Counted from the stretch's first letter, positions 1 through 12,289 are shown. The stretch is 64,000 bases of DNA from Hemicentrotus pulcherrimus (GCA_003118195.1 BEXV01000668.1:99979-163978); one strand, 5' to 3'. Notes: generated by a model not told the origin, from the letters alone. Numbers and translations are program-made.

Positions 1-414
1 ACCGCCATTTCATCGGTGCTTAATTTTTAGTAAAGGATAATTTATGTACACTAGATGATGTTTCTACATTAAACATGAATGCAGTTGGAGCGACTATCAT
101 CACTCAATTTGAGAGACCATCACACTAATTAAGCTTTGACGCCCTGGCTGCCATATCATTCGGAGCAACGATTCATCTTCCCGGAGTTAAACCTTTCAAA
201 ATGAGATAAAAATTAGCATAGATCTTTGCCTTGCAGCGATTCATAGTGTGGCCGCGTTCAGTTGAGCAGTAACAATGACGGATATCTTAAGGCGAGATGG
301 TAGGAAGATGAAGTATTCTGCTCCTTTCTTTCCCCACATATTTTTCTTAATAAAAAAGATGTGTTAAACGTGATTAAGTGACATTAGCATAGTTTGTATT
401 ACTTCTCTTTCTAG
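1..414. other. Non-coding, nothing recognised
   Basis: No open reading frame, repeat unit or RNA gene is visible. The sequence is ordinary AT-rich unique-looking DNA. Confidence 0.6.
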
Positions 415-660
415 TTGGCTCTCTACACCACTTTTTCTTTATCTCTTTCTCTCTCTCTTGATCTATTTCTGTTTTTGTCTATCTGTCTCTCTCTCTCAAA
501 AATGCTTCCTCTCAACACTGCTCTCTCTCTCTCTCTCTTTCAATTGTCTCTCTCCTCTCCCCCACTCTCAACCTTTCTCTTGCTCTTTCTCTCTCTCTTA
601 CAAACACACACGCATACACACGCACAACCTGTGTACACCTTTTCACTTCACCCTCTTGTC
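415..660. repeat. CT-rich and CA-rich low-complexity tract
   Basis: Interrupted (CT)n runs, followed near 600-625 by an interrupted (AC)n run. The apparent Ser/Leu-rich reading frames here are products of the repeat and are not genes. Confidence 0.85.
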
Positions 661-744
661 TCTTCCTAATTCTCTTCCACTGCTCCTATGATTTCATTCA
701 CTATCATCGACACAATTTAAATGCATCTATACAAAAGGATGAGA

Positions 745-1131
745 TTAAAGATGAATTCCAGTTCTGGTTAAAAAAGAAAATCAATTCTCACAGAATCTAA
801 TGAAACCTACACTGAATGTTCAAGATTACGAATAGATGTCATGTGCCAAACAATTTTGGAAGAAAATGTATACTGAGTAATGAGCGTAGAAAGATAAAGA
901 AATCAAGTAGTACTAGCCCCGACAACATTTGTGTTGTCCCATATACATCTTTCTGTGTAGTGTGCTTGTTACTTTACCAAGACTGAGCCAAATTTGTTGT
1001 GAATTTGATGACTCCAAAACCTTGGAGTACGCACCAAAACTTACATGCTACACGATCAACTTGTTCTTATGCATTCCACACCTTTTCTTTCACAATGCAA
1101 TCGCATGACCAGAACTCACCTTTATCTTTAA
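745..1131 (-). mobile_element. TTAA-flanked MITE, family A, full-length copy
   Basis: Both ends carry TTAA (745-748 and 1128-1131), followed inward by imperfect inverted repeats AGATGAATTCCAGTTCTGGT and, on the opposite strand, AGATAAAGGTGAGTTCTGGT. The interior has no coding capacity. The element is 387 bp. The same interior, with the landmark ATGCGATTGCATTGTGAAAG, recurs on the plus strand near 14.05, 37.55, 46.27 and 52.83 kb. TTAA ends are typical of piggyBac-type target sites, but no transposase is present to confirm the superfamily. Confidence 0.75.
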
Positions 1132-1390
1132 TGAATACATAATTCTAATCTACAGAAAACAAAATTCAGTTGGTCATGAATAACTATGTGATAGATGCTT
1201 TCCAATTAATGACGTTCCCTCTGCGAGAGCTTTCGCTCAGCCTCCAGTTATAACTTAATCTGCATATATCATCTTATTCCTATTTTCCTAAATATTCACA
1301 TTTGACATGACACTTATAAATCATGTTAAATCTAAATGACTCCTATGATCATCGGAGTATTTCATATATCAACGCCTTGCTATGTTCAGA

Positions 1391-1423
1391 TAAACAAACA
1401 AACAAACAAACAAACAAACAAAA
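1391..1423. repeat. (AAAC)n microsatellite
   Basis: About eight tandem units of AAAC. The surrounding 1132-1600 contains nothing else recognisable. Confidence 0.9.
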
Positions 1424-1600
1424 TATTCATGGTTTTTAGGACAAAACTTGTTTTTCTTTAACAAAGAAATCGCTTAACAACGTGCATATTGGAGGATATC
1501 AGAGGCAAAGCTTTTCATTTTTTTAAGTTGCTAAAGGAGTTTTTATCCGATATTTTCTTCTGCAACATTTTCTCTGGCTTTAATTTTTCAGAGATATAGG

Positions 1601-1763
1601 CTGAATTCACAAAGGAGGTTTGTCGACAAACTTAGGTTTATGTCAGCGTTTCGATGCGTTCAGACCAAGGTTCAGACAAACCTTGGTCTGAAATGCGTCG
1701 AAATGAGTCATATAACGCACATAAACCTATAGGTTTGTCGACAAACCTCCTTTGTGAATTCAG
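1601..1763. mobile_element. Foldback (hairpin) MITE
   Basis: Positions 1601-1631 and 1733-1763 are perfect 31-bp inverted repeats beginning CTGAATTCACAAAGGAGG. Pairing continues inward with few interruptions, ending in CAGACCAAGG / CCTTGGTCTG at 1661-1670 and 1681-1690. The 163-bp sequence could therefore fold into one long hairpin. There is no coding capacity. The reading frames overlapping it on both strands are mirror images of the palindrome. The second copy of the large block at 3421 begins inside the right half of this hairpin. Confidence 0.8.
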
Positions 1764-2476
1764 GCCATAGGGTCGGTGTTGCAACTGGGTTTTGAGGATA
1801 TGTGTTGGGTTAGGGTTATATTTAGGTACAATGTTGGGTCTAGAGTTGAAGATGATGCAAGAGGTGCTAAGTCGATGCACTAGTGCCCTTTGCTTGGAAC
1901 TAATTCTCATTACCAAGTCCCTCAGTTGGGACTTAAAGCCGTCGGTTCCCTGGTTGTTTTTGACAAGCACACACATGAATGCTTTCTTCGCAATCAGATA
2001 CAACAAGCAAACAGCAACGGCAACAACTGACGCACTGAATGGCTAGCTATGCTGGAGTTCATCTGAACAAGACGTGGATCTCCTCTGACTCCATACTATG
2101 CTTTGAAGGTCATGGTTATGGCTGGAATAACTCAACCTGATCGAAACAATATGTAGCTCGTCATCATATCTCAATAATCTATCCATGTCTACAAGTCACT
2201 CATCAAGGGACCCAATTTCTGTATTATATGCGTCTGTGCTGTGTCTTGCTATATCATTGGTTGGATTTTGATGATGGAAAAGTAAAGAAAAAATATTCAT
2301 CTTCAAAATCTCCGCCACAGAAACAACAAACCTACATTAACCATGATGAAATACCTTTCCGGAAATGTAAATACAAAGACGTTTCTAAATTGCAATACAA
2401 TTGTTCTTCGTTTACACAAACATGAGAAACAAAATTTTATTTAAACATGTGGTTTAAGCCTCTGCCAATCTCAAAT

Positions 2477-3240
2477 TTTAGCGAGCAAGCTTTTAACCTA
2501 TTCTGTGGGGTTTAATTGTCAAGCCTAATTGTTTTTTTCCCTCGCACAGTTCTTTTGCTGTCTGTTTCCTCGATAGTTATCTATGAATGTAACTGTCACA
2601 AACAGTACATCCTATCCTATCGATGATCCCATTCTTTTCTCCTAAAAGTGATTTCTTCCTTAGATATCTTGTCCCTTTTTAACGTGATTTTCTTTTGCAA
2701 GGGGATCAACATCTCTCTCAGAAGCACGGAATGAGCGAAGTGGTTCATCCAAATGATCTTCAAGATAACTTGTCGTGATTGTGACAGTTCCTATGACTAA
2801 AAAAACAGGACTAACAGATTATTCAAAAGAACAAAACAGAGCCTTGAAATGTTAAATCCAAACCTGTCAGCATTTGCAGAATACTTGGAATACTGGATGG
2901 AATAGGAGGCTCATATCATTGACTTTGAATCTCAATTCTGGCCAAATGAGGAGAAAGAATCCGTCTCGATTAGAACGATTTATCCTTCACTGAATGTTGA
3001 CTCTGGCTGCTCATTAGGGACTTTTATATTTGCGCAACAACTACGTGAATTGCTACGATCGACGTCCTTTTAATGCACTGCGTTGAATGGACGTCACACG
3101 TATCAGTCCACGCAAATCTAAAAGTCCCTACTATCACCTATGTTTGCTTCATTGATTTCGAATCAACATACAGCATGGTGCTTTATCAAAGAAATCTGCT
3201 GATTTGTCAATGACCAGTGGATAAAAGCTTGCTCGCTAAA
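2477..3240. mobile_element. Inverted-repeat element, copy A
   Basis: The left end TTTAGCGAGCAAGCTTTT at 2477 is matched in inverse by AAAAGCTTGCTCGCTAAA ending at 3240. The element is about 760 bp with no plausible protein, so it is probably a non-autonomous DNA transposon. A smaller foldback element (3015-3130) is nested inside it. Confidence 0.65.
3015..3130. mobile_element. Nested small MITE, copy A
   Basis: Terminal inverted repeats TAGGGACTTTTATATTTGCG and CGCAAATCTAAAAGTCCCTA match at 19 of 20 positions. A further inner inverted pair, GACGTCC / GGACGTC, gives a foldback structure of 116 bp. It lies inside the larger element at 2477-3240. Confidence 0.7.
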
Positions 3241-3307
3241 TCGAAAAGCCCGTAAAAATCTAAACCAATGTTAAAAGGACCCCTACCAAAGATCCCAGGT
3301 CGGAATT

Positions 3308-3396
3308 CCAGTTGAAACCAGTAGGCAACTGGTACCAGTTAAAACCAGTAAGTCAACTGGTACCAGTTGAAACCAGTAGGTTCAACTGGTTTTTAA
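3308..3396. repeat. Minisatellite built on AACCAGT / ACTGGTT
   Basis: Repeated and partly self-complementary units containing AACTGGTACCAGTT and AAACCAGTAGG, just before the single N at 3420. It is absent from copy B of the large block and may have contributed to the assembly break. Confidence 0.7.
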
Positions 3397-3419
3397 TATG
3401 GAAATTGAAACAACGCTAA

Positions 3420-3420
3420 N
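3420..3420. other. Single-N contig join
   Basis: One ambiguous base separates two near-identical 1.58-kb blocks. This is an assembly join of unknown true size. Confidence 0.9.
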
Positions 3421-5007
3421 AACGCACATAAACCTATAGGTTTGTCGACAAACCTCCTTTGTGAATTCAGGCCATAGGGTCGGTGTTGCAACTGGGTTTT
3501 GAGGATATGTGTTGGGTTAGGGTTATATTTAGGTACAATGTTGGGTCTAGAGTTGAAGATGATGCAAGAGGTGCTAAGTCGATGCACTAGTGCCCTTTGC
3601 TTGGAACTAATTCTCATTACCAAGTCCCTCAGTTGGGACTTAAAGCCGTCGGTTCCCTGGTTGTTTTTGACAAGCACACACATGAATGCTTTCTTCGCAA
3701 TCAGATACAACAAGCAAACAGCAACGGCAACAACTGACGCACTGAATGGCTAGCTATGCTGGAGTTCATCTGAACAAGACGTGGATCTCCTCTGACTCCA
3801 TACTATGCTTTGAAGGTCATGGTTATGGCTGGAATAACTCAACCTGATCGAAACAATATGTAGCTCGTCATCATATCTCAATAATCTATCCATGTCTACA
3901 AGTCACTCATCAAGGGACCCAATTTCTGTATTATATGCGTCTGTGCTGTGTCTTGCTATATCATTGGTTGGATTTTGATGATGGAAAAGTAAAGAAAAAA
4001 TATTCATCTTCAAAATCTCCGCCACAGAAACAACAAACCTACATTAACCATGATGAAATACCTTTCCGGAAATGTAAATACAAAGACGTTTCTAAATTGC
4101 AATACAATTGTTCTTCGTTTACACAAACATGAGAAACAAAATTTTATTTAAACATGTGGTTTAAGCCTCTGCCAATCTCAAATTTTAGCGAGCAAGCTTT
4201 TAACCTATTCTGTGGGGTTTAATTGTCAAGCCTAATTGTTTTTTTCCCTCGCACAGTTCTTTTGCTGTCTGTTTCCTCGATAGTTATCTATGAATGTAAC
4301 TGTCACAAACAGTACATCCTATCCTATCGATGATCCCATTCTTTTCTCCTAAAAGTGATTTCTTCCTTAGATATCTTGTCCCTTTTTAACGTGATTTTCT
4401 TTTGCAAGGGGATCAACATCTCTCTCAGAAGCACGGAATGAGCGAAGTGGTTCATCCAAATGATCTTCAAGATAACTTGTCGTGATTGTGACAGTTCCTA
4501 TGACTAAAAAAACAGGACTAACAGATTATTCAAAAGAACAAAACAGAGCCTTGAAATGTTAAATCCAAACCTGTCAGCATTTGCAGAATACTTGGAATAC
4601 TGGATGGAATAGGAGGCTCATATCATTGACTTTGAATCTCAATTCTGGCCAAATGAGGAGAAAGAATCCGTCTCGATTAGAACGATTTATCCTTCACTGA
4701 ATGTTGACTCTGGCTGCTCATTAGGGACTTTTATATTTGCGCAACAACTACGTGAATTGCTACGATCGACGTCCTTTTAATGCACTGCGTTGAATGGACG
4801 TCACACGTATCAGTCCACGCAAATCTAAAAGTCCCTACTATCACCTATGTTCGCTTCATTGATTTCGAATCAACATACAGCATGGTGCTTTATTCAAGAA
4901 ATCTGTTGATTTGTCAATGACCAGTGGATAGAAGCTTGCTCGCTATTTTAAAATCGCAAAAGCTGGTAAATATCTAAACCAATGATAAAATGACCCTTAC
5001 CAAAGAA
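3421..5007. repeat. Large direct repeat, copy B
   Basis: Counterpart of 1714-3294. It carries its own copy of the inverted-repeat element (about 4184-4950) and of the nested MITE (4722-4837). The last 150 bp differ from copy A by many substitutions and small indels. Confidence 0.85.
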
Positions 5008-7037
5008 AGCTTTCTGTACGAAAAAAGATAATTAAGCTAGATATAAGCATTTACTCGTTTTTGTGCAAAGATGCAAATCACAGCAACTTATTTACAATAG
5101 AAAGCGCCTCCTGGCGCGTATGAGTCACACATTATATATAGCTGATATGTATCTTGATAGTAATCATATTAAGTAGTTCCAATATCATATTCAAGATGGA
5201 CATAATCAATAGGAGATAGCTTATCATTAAGTTTGATCCATTTTGTTTCGTGATATTAGTCTTATGTACCATAAAATTGCATGCAAAATAACCGAACATA
5301 ATGTGTGTCTTAAGTGGCAGTATGGTTCCAATCTTTGAGGATTCTCTGCTTGTCTTTTTTGTGTAGCTTCTTAGTATCTTGTTTTAGCTACCAATGATTT
5401 TTCTTCTTATTTCCAATGGGTGATGGCGGTGTGGGTGAGAGTGATGATGTCCTCGTGGTTCTTGACGTTGCTTGTCTTGTACTTTGCTTTCTTTTAGTAA
5501 GTAATCCCATTAGCCAACGCGGAATGAGAAACAAGCCTGTGGCATCAATGATGCAATGATGAAACAAATGAAGTGTAGGAAAGAGTAGAAAAATAATGCC
5601 TGAGAGGTGCACTATACACTTAGAATGCAGTGCGCTTATTAATGCATGCAGGTACAACATGAAGCAGAAATTTGTGTATTCTATTGAAGGGAGAATAATG
5701 CTGAAAGAAGTATAAAAGCCATGATTAGCTGGTCCAACAATCCCATAGCTTTCGTTGCGGAAACAAATTTGTATTAACATATCGGCGGCTTGAAAATGGA
5801 TAGAGTGTGCGGAGGGTGCTACACCATGAGGTTATATATCACAAAGAAAAATTTTGTTGGAAAGACTAACAGGAAAAGGGTTATTTATTGCACAGTCTTC
5901 CAGTTTTTCGATTTACTGCAAAGAAACGTGTGACCATTGTTTACTGTGATATGAAATATGTATGTTGATTTCTAACAAACAAGAAGTAGGCCCTATTCGT
6001 GTTCTTAAACGTTAATGCCACTTTCATTTTAATCCTACAGAGAATCATCGTTTTTCATCTTTGTTTACTATACTCCCACTATGAAAATCAAAGGGAGAAC
6101 AAATTAGGAGTATACTTCATTTTTGATTAAATATGCTTTCTATAGTGGCAACTGATTGAAAAGCCGTGGTTATTTAGTCTTTCCAGGTTCGAGTAATCCA
6201 ATTCTTAAACTCAGACTCTTCCTGGATCATGATAAAGAGGTGTGTCAGGGAGCCATTTTCCGATGTTCATGAAAGACTTGAGGTCCTTCCCATGTAAGTA
6301 CCTAAAAAAATTTTTTTTTTAAATGATACTGAAAGACAAATTTAAAAAGTCGGTTCCCGGAGTAAGGGTGTACATGTCAATCGGGTGGGAACAAAATAAA
6401 TTGGACGAATTTTCCAGTACTTGAGGTAAATAGAGCACTGTCATATCATTTTCTTTACATAGGAACATTTCATTTCTAGGGCAGTATTCCTATTGGATTT
6501 CATGAATGCACCTATAGGAGATACGTGATCTTTAGAGGAAACATAAAAAATCATCCTATAACAGAAACTGGTTTTATATTATCGCCAATTGCAATCATTT
6601 TGAAGTATATCGAGCTGGCATTGTAATGTTGAGTGTCGTTTTATAGCAGCAATACTGGTTTGAAGAGATATAGAGAAAGTTTTTTAATGAGAGACAGAGG
6701 GACATTATGGCAACAAAAAAGTAATACAAAATAAATTGAAGTGCAAGAGGTAAATAAGGGGCCATTGGGAGAAAGGGAAAAGAGTAGAGAAGAAGATAAC
6801 ATGAGAGAGATGAGAGCAAAAGAGGCTGCTGAGTGACAAACTGAGAGACAGAGATATCTAAAATAAATATTTTCAATAAATCTTCTTTGGCATATAATAG
6901 CTTCCCTTAACTATCTCCGCCTCCTCTCCTCCTTATCTCCCTATTGCAAGCTGCGCATGCTCCTAAACTAATTAATTTAATAAGCGAATCTTCCCTAACG
7001 TGTTTCAATATTGATAAGGCTTCATAACCGCTTTGAG
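5008..7037. other. Non-coding stretch
   Basis: AT-rich DNA. A minus-strand frame of 130 codons at 5388-5780 has no recognisable domain and ends in low-complexity Arg/Ser/Thr/Pro residues, so it is not called. No repeat or RNA gene was recognised. Confidence 0.5.
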
Positions 7038-7453
7038 CAGCGGCGGAGCAAAAGGAGGGGGGGGGGGAGGTGACACGGGGAAATGTGTCCAAACGAGTGG
7101 TACAAAATAATACAGAATGAAAGAGCGGGAAAAGAGAAAAGAGAAAAGGAGAAGGGGGAAGAAGAAGGGAGAATCACGAGAAAAGAAGAGACCTGGAATA
7201 CCCCCGAGTAAGAGCGATGCACCACAATCGTTCCATTGCCCCTCTGTGCATGGACTCACCTACGCCACTAGCTGGAAGCATGAAGATGCAATACCACTAT
7301 CATGCGACCAGCTTTAGTTCTATCATACTATTTTGGAAGTAATAATCATCATTCTCGTGGGATTGAATTTATGAAATGTCAAATAGTATGTGGGGATTGG
7401 TGATCATAGTCGCGTGATAAATAGAAATGGTTTTTATCATATCAAACACTTAA

Positions 7454-7498
<45 letters not shown>

Positions 7499-8123
7499 GC
7501 CGTTGCCAAATGGGATAGTAAGACGCCAATGTGCACAGAGATTGCTAGAAGGCAATCATATACTCGTGCATTAGCGCGATTCTTTTTTCCAGCTCGCTTG
7601 ACATTGTGGACTGCCCCATCGATTGTAATCACTCTTATCTGCCGAGGAGAGATAGGACGAGAGAGAGGGAGTGGATGAGTGAGTGGGTGGGTTAGTAAGC
7701 GAGAGTGGCGAGGGTGATAAAGAGAGAGAGAGAGGGAGTGAGAGAAGAGAAGGGAAGAGAGGGGGACATGAACTTAAGTTAAGTTCATTGACGGAGCAAC
7801 AGAGAGAGAGGGGCACAGAGAGATAGAGATTGATAGATAGACATATATACATACTTTCATGAAGGGGGGAGAGGGAGAGAAAGAGTTTATGGGGAACATA
7901 ACCAAGATGAAAGTAAGAGAGAGAGAGAGAGAGAGTGTGAGAGGGTGGTGAGAGGAAATATTAAAAAGCGGAGAGAGAGAGAGAGAGCAACAGATAGAAG
8001 AATGGGTTGTGTGTTTGTTTTTTTGCTTGGAGGTTTTCCTTTGTATACGCCCATTTTTTCCTAGAAAGTGCCCTTTTTTGCTGACCTCCCCCCAACACTT
8101 TGGAAGAAGCTCCGCCGGCCCTG
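7038..8123. mobile_element. Possible non-autonomous element with GC-rich inverted ends
   Basis: The left end CAGCGGCGGAGC at 7038 is mirrored by GCTCCGCCGGCCCTG ending at 8123, which reads CAGGGCCGGCGGAGC on the other strand. The two ends share CGGCGGAGC. The interior is almost entirely purine-rich low complexity with an (AT)n run. No target-site duplication was seen, and the element could be a chance pairing of two related repeat termini. Confidence 0.4.
7110..8000. repeat. Purine-rich low complexity with (AT)n and (GA)n runs
   Basis: An (AT)n run occupies about 7455-7495. Interrupted (GA)n and GGGA tracts fill most of the rest. All frames in it are compositional. Confidence 0.85.
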
Positions 8124-9500
8124 GTTAAACTTGTTGTATATATCTGTTACACGCCCTCAGTGACACCTTCAAGATCAAGTGGCTATCATCATATTACCTT
8201 GAGTATCGTATTATAAAGATACAAATTAAGTATACATTTTGCTGGCAGTATGGATTAAATCTATAAGATAAGGGTAAAATCATATTTCATAGATAAATCC
8301 TGGAAAATTTTCACAAAAGTAATCACAATAATAATATTTAAGGGTGAGAGCAAAATATCAGGTTATATTTTTAACAACTAAAGACCAATACGCTCGCCAA
8401 ACTTTCGGCGCTGCTTGGAATAGACGTTAAAAGCTACGTATTAACATCGTTGCTATTATACAAACTGTTTGGCATGCACGTACGTTATGCATTACAAATA
8501 GAACGCATTAGTCTAAATACCATGGATGGATAGTGATGAAATTGAACTCATCATTATTATTTTTATCTTCATTATGACGTATGTCCTTGGACCAGCATGG
8601 TTCTGTGCTCACAACTAAAGGTCGACAACCATTGCATTATAAAATACAATGACTAATGATGATAATGATAATAATAAAAAGGTGATTATATAGCGCTTTA
8701 CACCGACTACTTCCGGTAAAAGTTTTGATTAGCTAATTTACCACTTCAGCGGGAACCTTTCTAATGTTCATAATGGAAAAATGACACTCATTATCCATTA
8801 TGTTATTATATCCTTCATTTTTTTTTTTTTTGATGGGGCATCTATTGTTCAAAACAACGATGGATGTTCCTGCCGATTTAATTTCTCCATCGTCTATTTT
8901 GTAATTGAAACAGGACTCTCCTACTCCTCAGATTACTGTCATATGCTAGCCTTTTAATTTGAACTGACTTTGATTAAAAAAAAAATAAAAAAAAAGCATC
9001 TACAAAGTGAATTAGCGTAAGTAAAGATNGGGGGGTCGGGGGCGTCGATCCTTTGCCCCTTTGTGCATGACGGTGAATTCATGAAATCGCCCTTGACGGT
9101 GTATGTAGGATGGGCTTGTTATATCTTCTTTTCATTTTTCTTTCATCTCCTTTACCTTTCCTCTACCCCCCCTCCCCTTCTCAGTTCGATGAGGGAGTGG
9201 CCTTACCCCATGTACATTTTAGCTAAGCCAATGAATCTACATGCATATTCTAATACGCAGGGTTTGCCATGATTGTTTACGCGTTGTTTCCAAAGTGTAG
9301 CAACTTGTTTCTATATCATGTTCACAGGTCTGTAAGATTAGAAAAGGAATACAATTTCAATCTGTAGCTTTGTTGAGGGATAACTTTCTCCTCCTTAATT
9401 GGCGGCAGCAGCAAAAACGAAGCGCGAAGATCAAAATCACCATATTGGAAGCTGACTAAAACATCGAGATCGAATGGTTCTTATCGATTAATATGGATTG
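8124..9500. other. Non-coding stretch with a dispersed-repeat-like motif
   Basis: AT-rich DNA. Near 8645-8715 an ATAATGATAATAATAA run is followed by TATAGCGCTTTACACC, which resembles dispersed repeats common in marine invertebrate genomes. The single N at 9029 is followed by a G run. No gene was recognised. Confidence 0.4.
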
Positions 9501-10077
9501 ACGTCTGTATGTCTGTCTGTCTCATAGCCTTCTCCTTTCGCCCTCTGACCTGCTCTCTACCCTCCACCCTGTCATTCTCATATTTTAGTCTCTCCGTTCT
9601 TTACCTATATTTTTTCTCTTTGTCTCTCTTTTCTCCTTTTGCTCCCAATCTCAGAACCTTTACTCTATCCATCCCACTCCTTATTACCTACATCTGTAGT
9701 AATCTAGGTTCCCCTCCCCTCTTATTCTCCTCTGTTTGACTTTATATTCTCCCCTCCTCTCTCTCTCTCTCTCTCTCTCCCTCTTCCTCTCTCTCTCAGT
9801 ATCAGACTCTGTCTCCCTCGCTTGTTCTGTCTTTCTCTCTCCGAGTAGGCTACTTAATATCTTTTCCTTACCTGTCCCCGTTCTCTCATGGTTCTCCCCT
9901 CTTTATACAGTCTCTGCTTCTTCTCTTCTTTCTCGCTCCAAAAAAATATCAATTTTTCCATTTCTGTATCCTTAACTCTATCTCTCTCTGTCTCTCTCCT
10001 CTATTATATTGTTTTCCTCATTTCCCACTCCCTTTCCCTTTTCTTCTATCCACCTGTTTCCCCTACCCCCCCCCCCC
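9501..10077. repeat. CT-rich low-complexity tract ending in poly-C at a gap
   Basis: Interrupted (CT)n and (TGTC)n runs lead into a poly-C run directly before the sequencing gap. Confidence 0.85.
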
Positions 10078-10992
10078 NNNNNNNNNNNNNNNNNNNNNNN
10101 NNNNNNNNNNNNNNNNNNNNNNNNNNNNNNNNNNNNNNNNNNNNNNNNNNNNNNNNNNNNNNNNNNNNNNNNNNNNNNNNNNNNNNNNNNNNNNNNNNNN
10201 NNNNNNNNNNNNNNNNNNNNNNNNNNNNNNNNNNNNNNNNNNNNNNNNNNNNNNNNNNNNNNNNNNNNNNNNNNNNNNNNNNNNNNNNNNNNNNNNNNNN
10301 NNNNNNNNNNNNNNNNNNNNNNNNNNNNNNNNNNNNNNNNNNNNNNNNNNNNNNNNNNNNNNNNNNNNNNNNNNNNNNNNNNNNNNNNNNNNNNNNNNNN
10401 NNNNNNNNNNNNNNNNNNNNNNNNNNNNNNNNNNNNNNNNNNNNNNNNNNNNNNNNNNNNNNNNNNNNNNNNNNNNNNNNNNNNNNNNNNNNNNNNNNNN
10501 NNNNNNNNNNNNNNNNNNNNNNNNNNNNNNNNNNNNNNNNNNNNNNNNNNNNNNNNNNNNNNNNNNNNNNNNNNNNNNNNNNNNNNNNNNNNNNNNNNNN
10601 NNNNNNNNNNNNNNNNNNNNNNNNNNNNNNNNNNNNNNNNNNNNNNNNNNNNNNNNNNNNNNNNNNNNNNNNNNNNNNNNNNNNNNNNNNNNNNNNNNNN
10701 NNNNNNNNNNNNNNNNNNNNNNNNNNNNNNNNNNNNNNNNNNNNNNNNNNNNNNNNNNNNNNNNNNNNNNNNNNNNNNNNNNNNNNNNNNNNNNNNNNNN
10801 NNNNNNNNNNNNNNNNNNNNNNNNNNNNNNNNNNNNNNNNNNNNNNNNNNNNNNNNNNNNNNNNNNNNNNNNNNNNNNNNNNNNNNNNNNNNNNNNNNNN
10901 NNNNNNNNNNNNNNNNNNNNNNNNNNNNNNNNNNNNNNNNNNNNNNNNNNNNNNNNNNNNNNNNNNNNNNNNNNNNNNNNNNNNNNNNNNNN
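10078..10992. other. Assembly gap (915 N)
   Basis: Run of N. Reading frames that appear to cross it are meaningless. Confidence 1.
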
Positions 10993-12285
10993 TTCTTCTG
11001 CCATTTGAAAATGACGTATCTACCCAATTTTGTGCAATAAATAATGACATAATCGAGTGAACTATTTCATTTACGTCGTTATCTATAACTATTGTTAAAT
11101 ATCACCCACTATCGTATAAAATTGACTATCCGAAACTCGTGTTTTTACGAAAGCGCCATGAATACACATATCTATAAGCGCACTTCGAATGTAAATTTGG
11201 GTCTAGTAGCTCGTAATTTATTGATGGCATCACGGAATATCACCTGAATTAGTAACAAGTTCTAATGACTGCTCGTCTTGTAACAACAACAAACGAGTCT
11301 TGCAGTAAGTGTAAATTCTGCCTAGTATGTTAGTAAACGTCAACAAAAGGAGTTGTTAGGGCTTTATAATTGTAAAGAGAATCATAATTATCATAATTAA
11401 AATTTGAAACGAAGTGGGGAAATTATAATCGATGTTGTTAATGATTGAGTTGAAACATGGAACGATTTGACTCAATCCAATCATCAGCTTTGAGGGATAT
11501 GTAATCACTCAATCAGATACCCAATTATTCTAAGTGAGCTCATATCAGACTCAATGAATAAATCATAAAAGCTCGAAATACTAATAAGGATGCATTAATC
11601 TAAAGCACACTTGATTTTACAATACAGGATGAGAGTCATATATGTATATTTAATATGATATAATAACATGTTGCCTCAAATACAGACGAGTGGAGACGAA
11701 TCATTTTGCACTTTTCTCTTTTTACAAGTGTATTTTGAGTCCAACATTTCAAGGGGCAATTAATTATTTCTGGGGCATTTTCGCGTACCTTTGATTTGCA
11801 ATAGGCCTATTTTGGTTCTTAAGGAAGGGGCACCCATACCCATAATAGTAACTATTTCTATCATTCTTTTGACACTTTCTCCTATTCTCCAACTTTTTAA
11901 TTTAATTCTGGTGTTACAGTATATCAGACTACAGCCAATTCATCGAATATTCAATTTTAAATCACCGTGCGGTAATTCAATCCAATATCAGTGTATCTGT
12001 CTGCACCCTTTTTTATTCGCCTGTCGGCTTGCATATATCTCATCACTTTCTTTATTAACGCCGTCTTATGCATGCACCAAAGCACCACCCGAATACGTGA
12101 CATAATCCCCTAAACTTCTTTTCATACTGTATTTAGCGGAATTGTAATCCTGTTTTTCATGGTGCTTTGGCTAGCTGATAATATAGGTCGGCCATGAAAG
12201 AATCTTCTTAGGTACTTGAAGCAGAATGAGGTGCCACCAGGGAGTCGAGCAAGGGGTGCAGTGGAGCTATTGCCTCCCACGATAA
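10993..12285. other. Non-coding stretch
   Basis: AT-rich DNA with no recognisable coding exon, repeat unit or RNA gene. An isolated 104-codon frame at 11791-12105 lacks any known motif. Confidence 0.5.
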
Positions 12286-12289
12286 TTAG

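Larger units (their letters stand above)
1714..3294. repeat. Large direct repeat, copy A
   Basis: This 1.58-kb block reappears at 3421-5007 with a constant offset of 1707 bp and no visible difference up to about 3143. After that point divergence rises sharply. A single N at 3420 separates the copies. Short reading frames inside (1792-2046, 2228-2425 and a minus frame from 2006) are copied exactly in copy B but resemble no known protein, so they are not called as genes. Most likely this is an unmerged contig overlap or haplotype pair and not a biological duplication. Confidence 0.85.

Noticed and set aside
9888..11060. Long frames of 313-390 codons on both strands
   Set aside because: They consist almost wholly of N from the assembly gap. 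The same applies to frames over 24224-25073 and 46354-47425.
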